Shown here: positions 15,601 to 23,997 of the stretch, one piece after another | Layout of the letters: every line of letters starts with the position of its first letter | Numbering within the stretch: position 1 is the first letter of the stretch | Origin: Anaerolineae bacterium | Lineage (GTDB): Bacteria; Chloroflexota; Anaerolineae; Anaerolineales; Anaerolineaceae | Assembly (NCBI GenBank): GCA_013178295.1 | Contig: JABLWW010000011.1 | Coordinates: forward strand, 1 to 64,000 | DNA: 64,000 nucleotides | Direction of reading: 5' to 3' | The notes under the pieces: generated by a model | Seen by the model: only the letters and a program-made list of their open reading frames with translations | Databases searched by the model: none | Told to the model about the DNA's origin: nothing | Position numbers and translations under genes: made by a program

Positions 15601-18600
15601 TGATTGAGTAGCCTTTTCAACGAAACGGATGACCTTTGCCAGGGTATTATAATCTGCCAGGCGCAAATCTTCACGGCGCGGGATGTTGTAGAGACCGCGC
15701 ACGGAGGCGAATAGTTCTGCCTGTTTGACGGTGTCAATCCCCAAATCACCTTCCAGATCAAGCTCAAGGTCAAGCATTTCGATGGGATAACCAGTTTTCT
15801 CGCTGACCAGTGCCAATACTTTGTTTTTGACATCCTCACTGGCGGGCGGCTGAGAAGGCACAGCGGGTTGCACTACGGGGTTGTGCGGGGCGCTAGGGTG
15901 CGCTGCCGGGGTTGGTGTTGCCGCTTCGATGACTGTTTGCGATGCGGGTTTATCCTGAACAACGCCGACAGGGGTTGTGTGGGGCGGAGCCTCCATTGCC
16001 CATAAAGTGGGGATCTGCCCATATTGCCAAGTGGGTTGCGCTGGAGTTTTGATGGGAGGACCATTGTGGCGGATGCGCAGGGTGCGCTGAACAACCTCAA
16101 GCTCAGCTTTCTCGTATCCTGCTACTGCTGCAAGCCAATGTTGATATTGCTCTTGCTGAACACGTTCACCTGCACACTCGATTTTGCGCGTCAATGTCAT
16201 GGCAATTTGTGAACCGAAACCTGCTCCAAGCCGCAGGGCGTACCGCACAGGATACTTTCCACCCCGCGAAAGATTCAAGTTGCCCAAGTCCGGATCAGGT
16301 TCAAATCCATCTTGAATATTGGCGATTGGCGGCACAATGCCGAACTCCAACGCCTTTACGGCGACGACATCTTCCACGCCTACACCCATTGTGTGTCCGG
16401 TGAAACCTTTGGTATTGGCGATCACAACTTGATCGGCGCGTTCGCCGAAGGTGTGGCGCAATGCCTGAATTTCTGCTGATGCGCTGCCGCCTCTTGCCGG
16501 TGTGTATGTCTCGTGTGAGACGAAAACAGTGGCGGGTGCGATTTCGTCGCGGCGGATGCCAAAGCGCTGCTCGGCGGTGGCAATCAGCCGGTTCATTACC
16601 TCGCTGACATGACAGATATCCAGGCGCGTGCCGTGAAACGCGCTGTTGGCGATGTGGGTAGAGAGGATTTCACAGATACCCTTCATTCCGCGTTCGCGCA
16701 CGGCGTCTTCTGACTCGACGACCAGCGCCGCAGCGCCCATTCCCATAATCATCCCATTGCGACGGCGGTCAAAGGGCAAGATAGCCTTACGCGGATCTCC
16801 TTCTATCGTTGCGGCGCCGCTTGCCATCATGCCGGTGCCCACCCAGGAGGTCAGGCTGCCATCTGTAATGTCGTCGCCGCCCACAATCACAACCCTGCGA
16901 CAGCGGCCGTTGCGGATCCAGTCCTCGGCGATGGCAACCGCGTGTGTGGTGGAGGCGCAGGCAGCGTTGACATGCGTGTTTGGACCACGCGCGCCAATGT
17001 GCTCAGCAAATTGCGAATGTCCCATTGCCAAAACGCGAAAGACAAATTTGCGGTCAAACTGATAATTTAGCTTGGAGAGTTGCTCCTCCAATTCAGCAAT
17101 GCGGGCGTTGAAGATATTTTGCAGATCGCTCTGCCCGGCAGGCAGGAGCGCCTGAATATGGCGTAACTCGTCAATCTTCTGTTGCAAGCCGCGGTAGGCA
17201 TAGAAGCGCTCGGCTTCCAGTGCCATCTCATCCAGCCCCGGGAAAGCCGAAGCAAAGATGACACCCGTCTCATCTGCCAGCGCTTCGGGCAACCGCCAGC
17301 GGTCGGGGAGCAGGGTGCCCTTGCTGGTTTGGCGATACGCCATCACTAGCGGAATACCAGCATCGCGCAGCGCTTCAATACCGGCGGCTATTGCCAGGCG
17401 GGTGGAGATATCGGTTGCCTCAAGGCGCTCTCTGGGGATGCCGAACTCTTCTTCAGGATTAAACTTTCCGCCTTGTCCTGCCAGCTTGACGGTTTGCTGA
17501 ATGTCATTAATCCACTCCATTGTGGCGCCGTTGTCGCTTTTTACCAGACGGGTCACGCGCTTTTCCAGCATGGCATTGCGTTTTTCCTCACTGAAAGGCT
17601 CAATCAGTATCTCTCCCTGTAGAATGCGCATGATGTTGTTATCATCGAACACGTTTCGGTTGCGTCCAGGCAGTCCCAGTCCGGCGCCGCTGATGACGAC
17701 CGATCCGGTGAGTGGTGCATAGCCCTTTGGCGAAGATAATACTGTAACGGTTGATGCAGTTGTGTTGGCGGCAGCGACTACCGGCTGTGATATCTGGATA
17801 GGTGCCGACGTTTGCTGGCTCTCGTTGCTGCCCAACCCGGCGGCGTATAGCCCACACAGCGCTTCATTCAAGCTGGTTAAGGCGCCTTTACGTGGATGAT
17901 TGCTTCCCAAAATGACGACATCATCGTAGTTTTTGAGATTATCAGTTGCCAGTGCATTCAATACCCGCTTCGGGCCGCATTCAACGTAGATGCGCACGCC
18001 AGCGTTGTAAAGGGTTTGCATACTTTTTACCATCTGCACTGGCGCGGCAATCTGCTGTGCAAGCAAGTCAATGATTTGCTCGCGGTTTGTTGGATACAGT
18101 TCACCAGTAACGTTGGCGACAATCGGAATACGGGGGGGATTAATCTTCATGCGCGAGATGACCTGCCGCAGCGGTTCACTGGCTGGCGCAACGATTTTGG
18201 TGTGGAAGGCGTGGGAAACGGGTATTTTGGTTGCCTGAAAACCGGCTTTTGTGAAAATTTCCAGGGCAGCGTCAATGGCAGCTGTTGTGCCACCCACGAC
18301 GGACTGCATTGGGCTGTTGATATTGGCAATAACCGCATAACCGTCAATTTTCGTGAGAACTTCTTCCACCTCATTGAGCGGCGCGGATACCGCCAGCATG
18401 GCGCCATTGTCTTCTACTGAGACACGACTCATCTCACGCCCGCGGGCGCTGACTACTTGCAGAGCTTCGGGGAAGCTCAACACCTCTGCAGCCACCAACG
18501 CGGCATACTCGCCCAGACTATGCCCAATGACGTAGTCGGGCTTAAACCCATATTTTTGCAACACGCGCAGCAAAGCCACGTTTGCTGTAAGCATTGCTGG

Positions 18601-20973
18601 CTGGGTAATGGTTGTGTTACGCAGTTCTTTTTCTGCCTGCGCCAGTGTGTTTTCATCGCCATCTACAAAGATATAGCTGGTCAGCGGTTTGCCAAGAATG
18701 GGCAGCATGACCTCGTCTGCTTCGTTGAAGGTTTGTTTTACGAGCGGCTCAGCATCTGCCAGCTCGCGCAGCATGTTGACATACTGTGAACCCTGCCCGG
18801 GGAAGAGAAAAGCGGTTTTGGCGGGTTTTCCGCTGCCGCGAAAGACCCCCTGTGCGGTCAGGGCAGACCAGATACCCGCAGTGGGGTTTTCCAACGCTTT
18901 GAGGGCTTTTTCACCGCGCTTGATCAGTTCCTCGGCGTCGGCAAAATCAATCGCCAGACGCTCCTCGTGCCTCACTTCTTCCGCGTTTGGCACGCGGGAG
19001 GGTGGCAACGTCCCCTGGCGCGCCTGCTGCAAAACCGTGTTTAGCTTGGCTTGTAGCTCTGCGTTGCTGTTGCCGCTGAGAAACAAGAGACCATTAAAAG
19101 GCTTCAGCTCTCCGGTTGCGCTTTCGAGTTTTGCAGGAGGAGTGGGGGATATGTCAGTGGCGGCAGGTGAGGGATTTGCTGCCTGGCTGGGAGCGGACTG
19201 CCGCGCCTCAAGCGCCTGTGCCACAAAGCCAATGACTTTGGATAGTGTGTTATAGTCTGAAAGACGCAAATCTTCGCGGCGCGGGATGTTGTATAAACCA
19301 CGCACCGCCGCGAAAAGCTCGGCTTGCTTGACGGTGTCAATGCCCAAATCACCCTCCAGATCAAGTTCTAAATCCAGCATGTCCACCGGGTAGCCGGTCT
19401 TTTCGGAAACCAGGGCAAGGATTTTCGCTTTGATTTCTTCGCTGGCGGGGGGTGCGGAGGGCTGAACGACAGCAGGAGATTCAGTTGTGAGGGGCACAGC
19501 AGCATTGGCGGCTGCTGGTATGGCAACTGAGGGATAGACCTTGTTGTCGGTTAACATTCCCGGCAGGTACTCTTCGACAACAACATGGAAGTTTGTCCCA
19601 CCAAAACCAAACGAGCTTACGCCAGCGCGGCGAACCTCTCCTGGTGGCACCTCCCAGGGACGCAGCTCGGTATTGGGATAGAACGGCAAATGAGCAAAAT
19701 CAATGTTGGGATTGGGGCGCTCAAAGTTTGCTGTTGGCGGCAAGACATGATTATGTAGTGCCAGCACTACCTTGAGCAGCCCGGCGGCACCAGCGGCGCT
19801 TTTAAGATGTCCGATATTTGATTTGACTGAACCCAATGCGATTTTGCCGACGGGCAGCCCGAATGGAGATAAGACGGCATTGAGGCTGTTGACCTCAGTT
19901 ACGTCCCCTACGCGTGTGGAGGTGCCGTGCCCTTCGATTAACCCGGCGCTGGCTGGCGACAAACCGGCGTCTTTCCAGGCACGTTCGATAGCGCGCTGCT
20001 GACCAAGCGGGTTGGGAGCAGTGATGCCTTTGCCTTTGCCGTCACTGCTTCCGCCGACACCGCGGATGACAGCGTAAACCTTATCGCCATTTTTCTCGGC
20101 ATCTGTCAGACGTTTGAGCAGATAGACGATCGCTCCTTCACCCATGACAAAGCCGTTTGCCCCATCGGCATACGGGCGAGAGCCGTCTGGGCTGAGCGCT
20201 CCAATTTTGCTAAACTTGACGTACGCTTCGGGCCCCATGCCGCGGTCAATGCCGCCGGTCAGGACGGCATCAAATTGGTGTGCCAGCAAACCTTCGATAG
20301 CATTTTGCAACGCTGCGATTGATGAGGCGCAGGCGGCATCGGTAACGTAATTGGGGCCTGAGAAATTGAACACATTTGCCACACGTCCGGCAATGATGTT
20401 AGAAAGTTCGCCTGGCATGGTGTCCTCGGTGATATCCGAAATTTTTGAGCGGATGCCGGTCTGCATCCCCTCTATCAGTGAGCGGCGCACCGCCTCTGGA
20501 AGAGCTTGGAATTCCGGCACCTGGGCAAGAATATCCAGATACTCGGGCAGGTAGATGCGCATGGTGGTACGATAGTGCATTTCCCCGCCCAGCGCGTTGC
20601 CAAAGATCACCGCCACGCGCTCCGGGTCGAGCGGTCGCTGAGGGTAACCGTAATCATCCAGCGCCTGCCGCGTGGCGGCAATTGCCCACTGTTGGGCTTC
20701 GTCCATCACCTTCAAGACCTTTGGTGGGATGGCGATGCCATATTTAAATGGGTCAAAGCGATAGCCCTTCACCCAAGCGCCAATTTTACTGTAGGTTTTG
20801 TCAGGCACAGATGGGTCGGGATCGTAGTAATGCTCAACTTTCCAGCGCTCGGGCGGCACTTCGCTGATGGAATAGCGCCGGGTCTTGATATTCTGCCAGA
20901 AAGTAGGCACGTCCAGTGCATCGGGGAGGATGGCTCCCAGCCCTACAACTGCAATAGCTTTATTTTCTATCAT
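12640..20973 (-). CDS. Multidomain PUFA/polyketide-type synthase, KS-ACP-AT-KS-ACP-ACP-KR-DH
   Basis: A 2777-residue megasynthase. Domains: PfaA-like ketosynthase 1-470 (Cys215 in DAACASS, His349 in EGHGTST, His389 in SNIGH); carrier ~510-590; acyltransferase ~720-1040 (Ser819 in GHSLGEY, HAFH motif suggesting malonyl-CoA); a second, divergent ketosynthase ~1095-1620 (Cys1339 in NAACAST, His1487 in SHETYTP, His1527 in FTGHTMG) with a coiled-coil-like insert; carriers ~1700-1785 and ~1815-1900; ketoreductase ~1930-2440 (ISGGTGGI, Tyr2360 in SDYSAAND); dehydratase ~2460-2777 (His2502 in DHALNGIPVLPG, with Glu for Asp in ELCFQ). All three carriers read DLGIDTVKQAE, with Thr547, Thr1748 and Thr1861 where Ser normally holds phosphopantetheine. 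No ER or thioesterase is present. GGAGATA precedes the ATG. The general class is secure; the product is unknown. Confidence 0.93.
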   Translation of the reverse strand: MIENKAIAVVGLGAILPDALDVPTFWQNIKTRRYSISEVPPERWKVEHYYDPDPSVPDKTYSKIGAWVKGYRFDPFKYGIAIPPKVLKVMDEAQQWAIAATRQALDDYGYPQRPLDPERVAVIFGNALGGEMHYRTTMRIYLPEYLDILAQVPEFQALPEAVRRSLIEGMQTGIRSKISDITEDTMPGELSNIIAGRVANVFNFSGPNYVTDAACASSIAALQNAIEGLLAHQFDAVLTGGIDRGMGPEAYVKFSKIGALSPDGSRPYADGANGFVMGEGAIVYLLKRLTDAEKNGDKVYAVIRGVGGSSDGKGKGITAPNPLGQQRAIERAWKDAGLSPASAGLIEGHGTSTRVGDVTEVNSLNAVLSPFGLPVGKIALGSVKSNIGHLKSAAGAAGLLKVVLALHNHVLPPTANFERPNPNIDFAHLPFYPNTELRPWEVPPGEVRRAGVSSFGFGGTNFHVVVEEYLPGMLTDNKVYPSVAIPAAANAAVPLTTESPAVVQPSAPPASEEIKAKILALVSEKTGYPVDMLDLELDLEGDLGIDTVKQAELFAAVRGLYNIPRREDLRLSDYNTLSKVIGFVAQALEARQSAPSQAANPSPAATDISPTPPAKLESATGELKPFNGLLFLSGNSNAELQAKLNTVLQQARQGTLPPSRVPNAEEVRHEERLAIDFADAEELIKRGEKALKALENPTAGIWSALTAQGVFRGSGKPAKTAFLFPGQGSQYVNMLRELADAEPLVKQTFNEADEVMLPILGKPLTSYIFVDGDENTLAQAEKELRNTTITQPAMLTANVALLRVLQKYGFKPDYVIGHSLGEYAALVAAEVLSFPEALQVVSARGREMSRVSVEDNGAMLAVSAPLNEVEEVLTKIDGYAVIANINSPMQSVVGGTTAAIDAALEIFTKAGFQATKIPVSHAFHTKIVAPASEPLRQVISRMKINPPRIPIVANVTGELYPTNREQIIDLLAQQIAAPVQMVKSMQTLYNAGVRIYVECGPKRVLNALATDNLKNYDDVVILGSNHPRKGALTSLNEALCGLYAAGLGSNESQQTSAPIQISQPVVAAANTTASTVTVLSSPKGYAPLTGSVVISGAGLGLPGRNRNVFDDNNIMRILQGEILIEPFSEEKRNAMLEKRVTRLVKSDNGATMEWINDIQQTVKLAGQGGKFNPEEEFGIPRERLEATDISTRLAIAAGIEALRDAGIPLVMAYRQTSKGTLLPDRWRLPEALADETGVIFASAFPGLDEMALEAERFYAYRGLQQKIDELRHIQALLPAGQSDLQNIFNARIAELEEQLSKLNYQFDRKFVFRVLAMGHSQFAEHIGARGPNTHVNAACASTTHAVAIAEDWIRNGRCRRVVIVGGDDITDGSLTSWVGTGMMASGAATIEGDPRKAILPFDRRRNGMIMGMGAAALVVESEDAVRERGMKGICEILSTHIANSAFHGTRLDICHVSEVMNRLIATAEQRFGIRRDEIAPATVFVSHETYTPARGGSASAEIQALRHTFGERADQVVIANTKGFTGHTMGVGVEDVVAVKALEFGIVPPIANIQDGFEPDPDLGNLNLSRGGKYPVRYALRLGAGFGSQIAMTLTRKIECAGERVQQEQYQHWLAAVAGYEKAELEVVQRTLRIRHNGPPIKTPAQPTWQYGQIPTLWAMEAPPHTTPVGVVQDKPASQTVIEAATPTPAAHPSAPHNPVVQPAVPSQPPASEDVKNKVLALVSEKTGYPIEMLDLELDLEGDLGIDTVKQAELFASVRGLYNIPRREDLRLADYNTLAKVIRFVEKATQSAGQTPVSQPVGTTQVPEQPPTTQEQTAVVQSPASEDVKNKVLALVSEKTGYPVEMLDLELDLEGDLGIDTVKQAELFASVRGLYNIPRREDLRLADYNTLAKVIRFVEEATQPKQTEATPATKEISTEMQPTPALQPAEEQATPAGAAVKRRVAVPVLRPKLDLCVETGITLDANSRILIIKDYGKTGDTLSRQLKAKKAQILELTPDQHNLAEQIEAWQTEGDIHGVYFLPALDAEPNLQDMRSQEWHKALEERIYKLFQVMKSIRGNPFLVCATRMGGFLGCPLFETTAPLGGAVSGFAKAIAWERPDTLVKVVDFAANTPVKTIASRLIEETLHDPGVVEVGWEDELRFTPVLQEKELPTEISLSLDENTVYLISGGTGGIIAPIVADLAQSSGGIFYLLGRSKLPSSNDPNLALLRKDRNQLRAELMQRLSSEGKRPTPAQIEQQLAYLERGAATLDAMERIQSAGAKVRYLVCDVTDPASVQKAVQQVVYEEGHIDVLIHAAGMERSRKLESKPEEEFRQIFSVKADGFFNLFKWLESACALPRAVVFFSSVAGRFGNSGQSDYSAANDLLNKLASALKHQYPTIKWLSLDWGAWAEVGMASRGYIPEIMKRAGIDMLAPSQAAPLVRQELLHGTDSEVILAGSLGMLEAERCPDAGLNIMRANTALRAGKPAHKMLSQLTGFNLKEGILLEAELDPQSDPLLKDHALNGIPVLPGVMGIEGFSIAARHIASVLASPKKNFEVTRLEDVRFLVPFKFYRNEPRRITWKAQMFRQADGLVAYATLESDLARRTGKIEHLCHFSGRVYMQPANQLQKAHSNPPDWNGGEMVKTEDIYRLYFHGPSFQILEGVQKSGEHVVGKMRTELPAMIAQQRPDLLIPILVELCFQTAGIWEAGKTGILGLPSSIGDLTLYNCRPSNDTPIYAEVTPHPSAEGSLIFDARVLDATGNLYLEIKEYRTSPLPYPIEQELLKPFQTWMGGSN
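15287..15504. repeat. Direct repeat copy 1 (third carrier domain)
   Basis: This 218-bp segment encodes the third carrier domain and is about 97% identical at DNA level to 15626-15843, offset by exactly 339 bp (113 codons). Only about six differences are seen, most of them at third codon positions. This indicates recent duplication or gene conversion. Confidence 0.85.
15626..15843. repeat. Direct repeat copy 2 (second carrier domain)
   Basis: Partner of 15287-15504. The first carrier domain near 19335 is clearly related at protein level but has diverged in DNA, so the duplication of carriers two and three is younger. Confidence 0.85.
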
Positions 20974-21006
20974 AGAGTATCTCCTGTTTTTGGCAACATG
21001 AAAGCT

Positions 21007-21026
21007 ACACCTGCGTTGTCAGGTGT
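21007..21026. promoter_or_regulatory. Hairpin or operator in the synthase leader
   Basis: ACACCTG-CGTTGT-CAGGTGT is a 7-bp inverted repeat about 35 nt upstream of the synthase start. The rest of the 252-nt gap (20974-21225) is moderately AT-rich. It contains a TATAAA on the minus strand near 21047, but no convincing -35 partner. Confidence 0.35.
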
Positions 21027-21225
21027 TCAATGTTGGGCAAATCTGCTTTTTATACAGGGATGCCCATCAGCGTATTGTGCGCAAATCCGTCTGTCGTACC
21101 GTTTTTACGAAAGACAAATGTGCATAGGCTGTTACCTGCTGAATTGATAAATGCGAAATTATTTCTTCACGCGCTAAAACCCCGCTGGTTTGCAAAAGTT
21201 GCTATTGGGAATCAAAATTTAACAT

Positions 21226-22644
21226 TTACCACGCGCCGGTCAGGATGCGCCCCATGCACACACCGTTCATGCTGGCTTGCATCAGCCCGCGTGTCAGCCC
21301 GGCGCCGTCCCCCAAGGCGTAAAGATTGTTGATATTGGTCTGAAAATTCTTATCTACCACCAGTTGGTTGGAGTAGAATTTGACCTCTACCCCATATAAC
21401 AGTGTGCCGTCACCAGCTAGACCAGGCATGATGTGGTTGAGCGCCTCAAGCATTTCCATCACATCCAGCAGCAGACGATAAGGAAGCACTAGACTCAAAT
21501 CACCAGCGACGGCATCTTTGAGCGTGGGTTGAATGTTGTTTTTGCGCAGCCTGTCAGTGGTGGTGCGCCGCCCGCGTTTCAGGTCGCCGTAGCGCTGCAC
21601 CAGCACTTTGTACCCGGAGAGCATGTTGCCCAGTTCAGCGATGTATCTGCCATATTCAATGGGTGTGTTGAAAGGCTCGGTAAAATGTTTTGAGACCAGC
21701 AGGGCAAAGTTGGTGTTGGCTGTTTTCAGCGATTCACTTTTGTAGCTGTGTCCATTGACCACCGCCAGCTTACCCTCGTATTTCTCTTCGGTGACTTCCC
21801 CGCGTGGGTTCCAGCAAAAAGTGCGCACTTTATCCTCAAAAGTTTTGGTGTAATACACCAGTTTAGCTTCGTAGAGCAGGGAATCAATGTGGGCAGTGAT
21901 GGCGGCGTCAGTCTCCACCCGGCAGCCAATGTCAATTTGCCCTACGCGGGTGGCAATGCCATATTTCTTGCACATGAGATTAAGCCAGTCGCTGCCCTCG
22001 CGCCCGATTCCGGCGACAATTTTTTTACCTTTCACCCGTTGCCCATCCTGCAGAATCACACCAGTTGCCACCTTGTTGTTCTGCGTGTCGTTTTCGATGA
22101 TCAAATCGGAAACCACCGTGTTGAACCACATTTCGACTCCCATGCGTTCCAGCTCCTTTTGGAAGTGTAGATAGATTTCAGGGGCTTTATCAGTGCCCAT
22201 GTGGCGCACACGCGAATCGATCAGCTTGAGATTTGCCTGAAAAGCTTTGCGACGGATATCCTCAAGCGCTTCCTCGTCTTCTGTGCCATAGAGATGTTGA
22301 TCGGTTCCAAACTTGACATACAGGTCATCGGTATAACGCAGTATCTTGCGGTATTGATCCAGCCCGATGTACTGCGCCAGTTCGCCGCCCACCTCACCAT
22401 GATCGTTGATGGTCAGTTTGCCATCACTGAAACTGCCACTGCCTGAGAAGCCGGTGGTGATGTTGCACGGGTTGCAGTTGGCGCATTTGCCGGTCAGCCG
22501 TTTGGGGCAGCGACGATTTTCGATGGCATAACCTTTTTCGATCATCAGCACGCGGGTATTTGGGGCATTCAACTTGGTTTCGTAAGCGGTGAAAATGCCG
22601 CTTGGACCTGCGCCAATGATGATTAAATCATATTCAGCGTTCAT
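21226..22644 (-). CDS. NAD(P)/FAD-dependent oxidoreductase (COG2509-like)
   Basis: A 472-residue flavoprotein. The N-terminal dinucleotide fold is clear (IIIGAGPSGIFTAYE, ~8-22) and the C-terminal FAD motif is YALGDGAGLTRGL. A Cys-rich stretch (CPKRLTGKCANCNPC, ~44-58) followed by GFSGSGSFSDGKL marks the group of uncharacterised FAD-dependent dehydrogenases (COG2509). No substrate is known for this group. The ATG at 22644 is chosen because the FAD motif then starts at residue ~8 and GGAG lies upstream; the frame continues to 22743 without coding-like sequence. It lies 52 nt after a DedA-like gene on the same strand, probably last in that operon. Confidence 0.8.
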   Translation of the reverse strand: MNAEYDLIIIGAGPSGIFTAYETKLNAPNTRVLMIEKGYAIENRRCPKRLTGKCANCNPCNITTGFSGSGSFSDGKLTINDHGEVGGELAQYIGLDQYRKILRYTDDLYVKFGTDQHLYGTEDEEALEDIRRKAFQANLKLIDSRVRHMGTDKAPEIYLHFQKELERMGVEMWFNTVVSDLIIENDTQNNKVATGVILQDGQRVKGKKIVAGIGREGSDWLNLMCKKYGIATRVGQIDIGCRVETDAAITAHIDSLLYEAKLVYYTKTFEDKVRTFCWNPRGEVTEEKYEGKLAVVNGHSYKSESLKTANTNFALLVSKHFTEPFNTPIEYGRYIAELGNMLSGYKVLVQRYGDLKRGRRTTTDRLRKNNIQPTLKDAVAGDLSLVLPYRLLLDVMEMLEALNHIMPGLAGDGTLLYGVEVKFYSNQLVVDKNFQTNINNLYALGDGAGLTRGLMQASMNGVCMGRILTGAW

Positions 22645-22696
22645 GGTAAGACTTACTCCATAGTAGAGATTTTTGTTGCTGCTGCACTTGGCGGTC

Positions 22697-23284
22697 TTAT
22701 ATGGGTGTGAGTGGCATGACCCACCTGAGCAGCGCGCTGGCACCCAGAACGATCACCAGACGATTGATGATTTTTCCAAGCCAACACCAGAAGAAGAAGG
22801 TGGGGGCAGGCACGCGCAGAATACCAGCCGCAAGACCGGCGGTGTCAAACAGCGGGTTGGGTATGGCTGCCATCAGCGTGATTACGACTTTGCCGTATTT
22901 TTTCATCCAACTTTCAATCCGTTCCAGCCAGACCGAATTTTCGATCAGCGTGTTCCCACCGCGTCCGGCAGCGTAGGCGAACAGCTCGCCCAGAGAAGCT
23001 GCTGTACTGGCGACCAGCGCAAGCAGAATGGGGTGAAAGAGGGGTGCCACTGCCATCGTTACTGCCGAGCCAGGGATGGGTACCATGACTGAGGCGTTGG
23101 CAATAAATTCGATGAGGAAGATCCCCAAATAGCCAAAGCGCTGGAGCATTAATATCTGCTCGCGCATTCGGTAGGCATAGAGGGTCATGGCAACGATCGC
23201 CGCGATCGCCAGGATTGCGATCAGGCGCGCTGCCAACAGAGTGGGGGCTTTGCGGTTTTGAAGGCTTTTCTCTTGTGGCTGCAT
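22697..23284 (-). CDS. DedA/VTT-domain membrane protein 1
   Basis: A 195-residue membrane protein of the DedA/VTT ('SNARE-associated Golgi') family. It has an N-terminal anchor helix (~20-40), a re-entrant region with GYLGIFLIEFIANASV and VPIPGSAVTMAVAP, the family segment AASLGELFAYAAGRGG (~94-109), and two more helices. Known relatives move or scramble lipids or affect membrane potential. It is a clear paralogue of the next gene upstream (190 residues). It sits between that paralogue (78 nt away) and the FAD oxidoreductase on the same strand. The substrate is not predictable. Confidence 0.85.
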   Translation of the reverse strand: MQPQEKSLQNRKAPTLLAARLIAILAIAAIVAMTLYAYRMREQILMLQRFGYLGIFLIEFIANASVMVPIPGSAVTMAVAPLFHPILLALVASTAASLGELFAYAAGRGGNTLIENSVWLERIESWMKKYGKVVITLMAAIPNPLFDTAGLAAGILRVPAPTFFFWCWLGKIINRLVIVLGASALLRWVMPLTPI

Positions 23285-23362
23285 AACATTAATATACCCT
23301 GAAGCGGGGCAGGCTGGAAGGTTTGGGAAACATCGGGGGCGGTTTCTCTTGGCGCGCGGCGG

Positions 23363-23935
23363 CTAGATGGGCAGTAACCACCTCAACGTGCTACTGGCGA
23401 TCAAAATCAATGCCAACCGGTTGATAGCTTTTCCGAGAAGGCAGAAAACAAAAAATTTCCACAGGGGGATTTTCAACATCCCTGCGGCAATACCAACGGC
23501 ATCGAAAAACGGGTTGGGGATGGCAGCAGCGAGTGTAATGATGGTGTTGCCGTAGTGCTGCATCCAACGTGCGGCGCGTTCAACCCATGGGCGGTTTTCA
23601 ACAAGACTTGCTCCCCCTTGCCCAAGGGCATAGCCGGTCATTTCGCCTAGCGACGCGGCGGTGCTGGCAGTGATCATCAAGAGGAACGGGTGAAAGAGCG
23701 GTGCAACCGCAGCAGTGATCACCGAAGCGGGGATGGGGGTCCAGGCGAAGATGGTGGCATTACCGATAATTTCAATCAGAAAGATGCCCGGGTAGCCGTA
23801 TTGTTGCAGAAGCTCAATCTGTTCACGCATCTGGTAGGCATATATGGTCAGCGAAACCACCAAAAGGGTAGAAAGGACGCCAATGACAATGGAAGTCCAG
23901 GCGCGCCTGGTGGAAGGGGTTGCAGAAATGTTCAT
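23363..23935 (-). CDS. DedA/VTT-domain membrane protein 2
   Basis: A 190-residue paralogue of the neighbour, with the same plan: an N-terminal anchor, YGYPGIFLIEIIGNATIF, TPIPASVITAAVAPLFHPF, AASLGEMTGYALGQGG and PNPFFDAVGIAAG. The IPNP(F/L)FD motif is shared by both copies. The two genes arose by tandem duplication but have diverged substantially in sequence. It follows the DtxR-type regulator by 62 nt on the same strand and may be under its control. Confidence 0.85.
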   Translation of the reverse strand: MNISATPSTRRAWTSIVIGVLSTLLVVSLTIYAYQMREQIELLQQYGYPGIFLIEIIGNATIFAWTPIPASVITAAVAPLFHPFLLMITASTAASLGEMTGYALGQGGASLVENRPWVERAARWMQHYGNTIITLAAAIPNPFFDAVGIAAGMLKIPLWKFFVFCLLGKAINRLALILIASSTLRWLLPI

Positions 23936-23997
23936 CGGTATTCCTCGGTATGTGTTCTAACTACAGTGCAGATATACATGACGTGTGGCAATTTGCC

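Noticed and set aside
15141-15839. Minus-strand 232-codon frame inside the synthase gene
   Set aside because: Shifted-frame shadow of the duplicated carrier domains; its internal repeats come from the DNA repeat.
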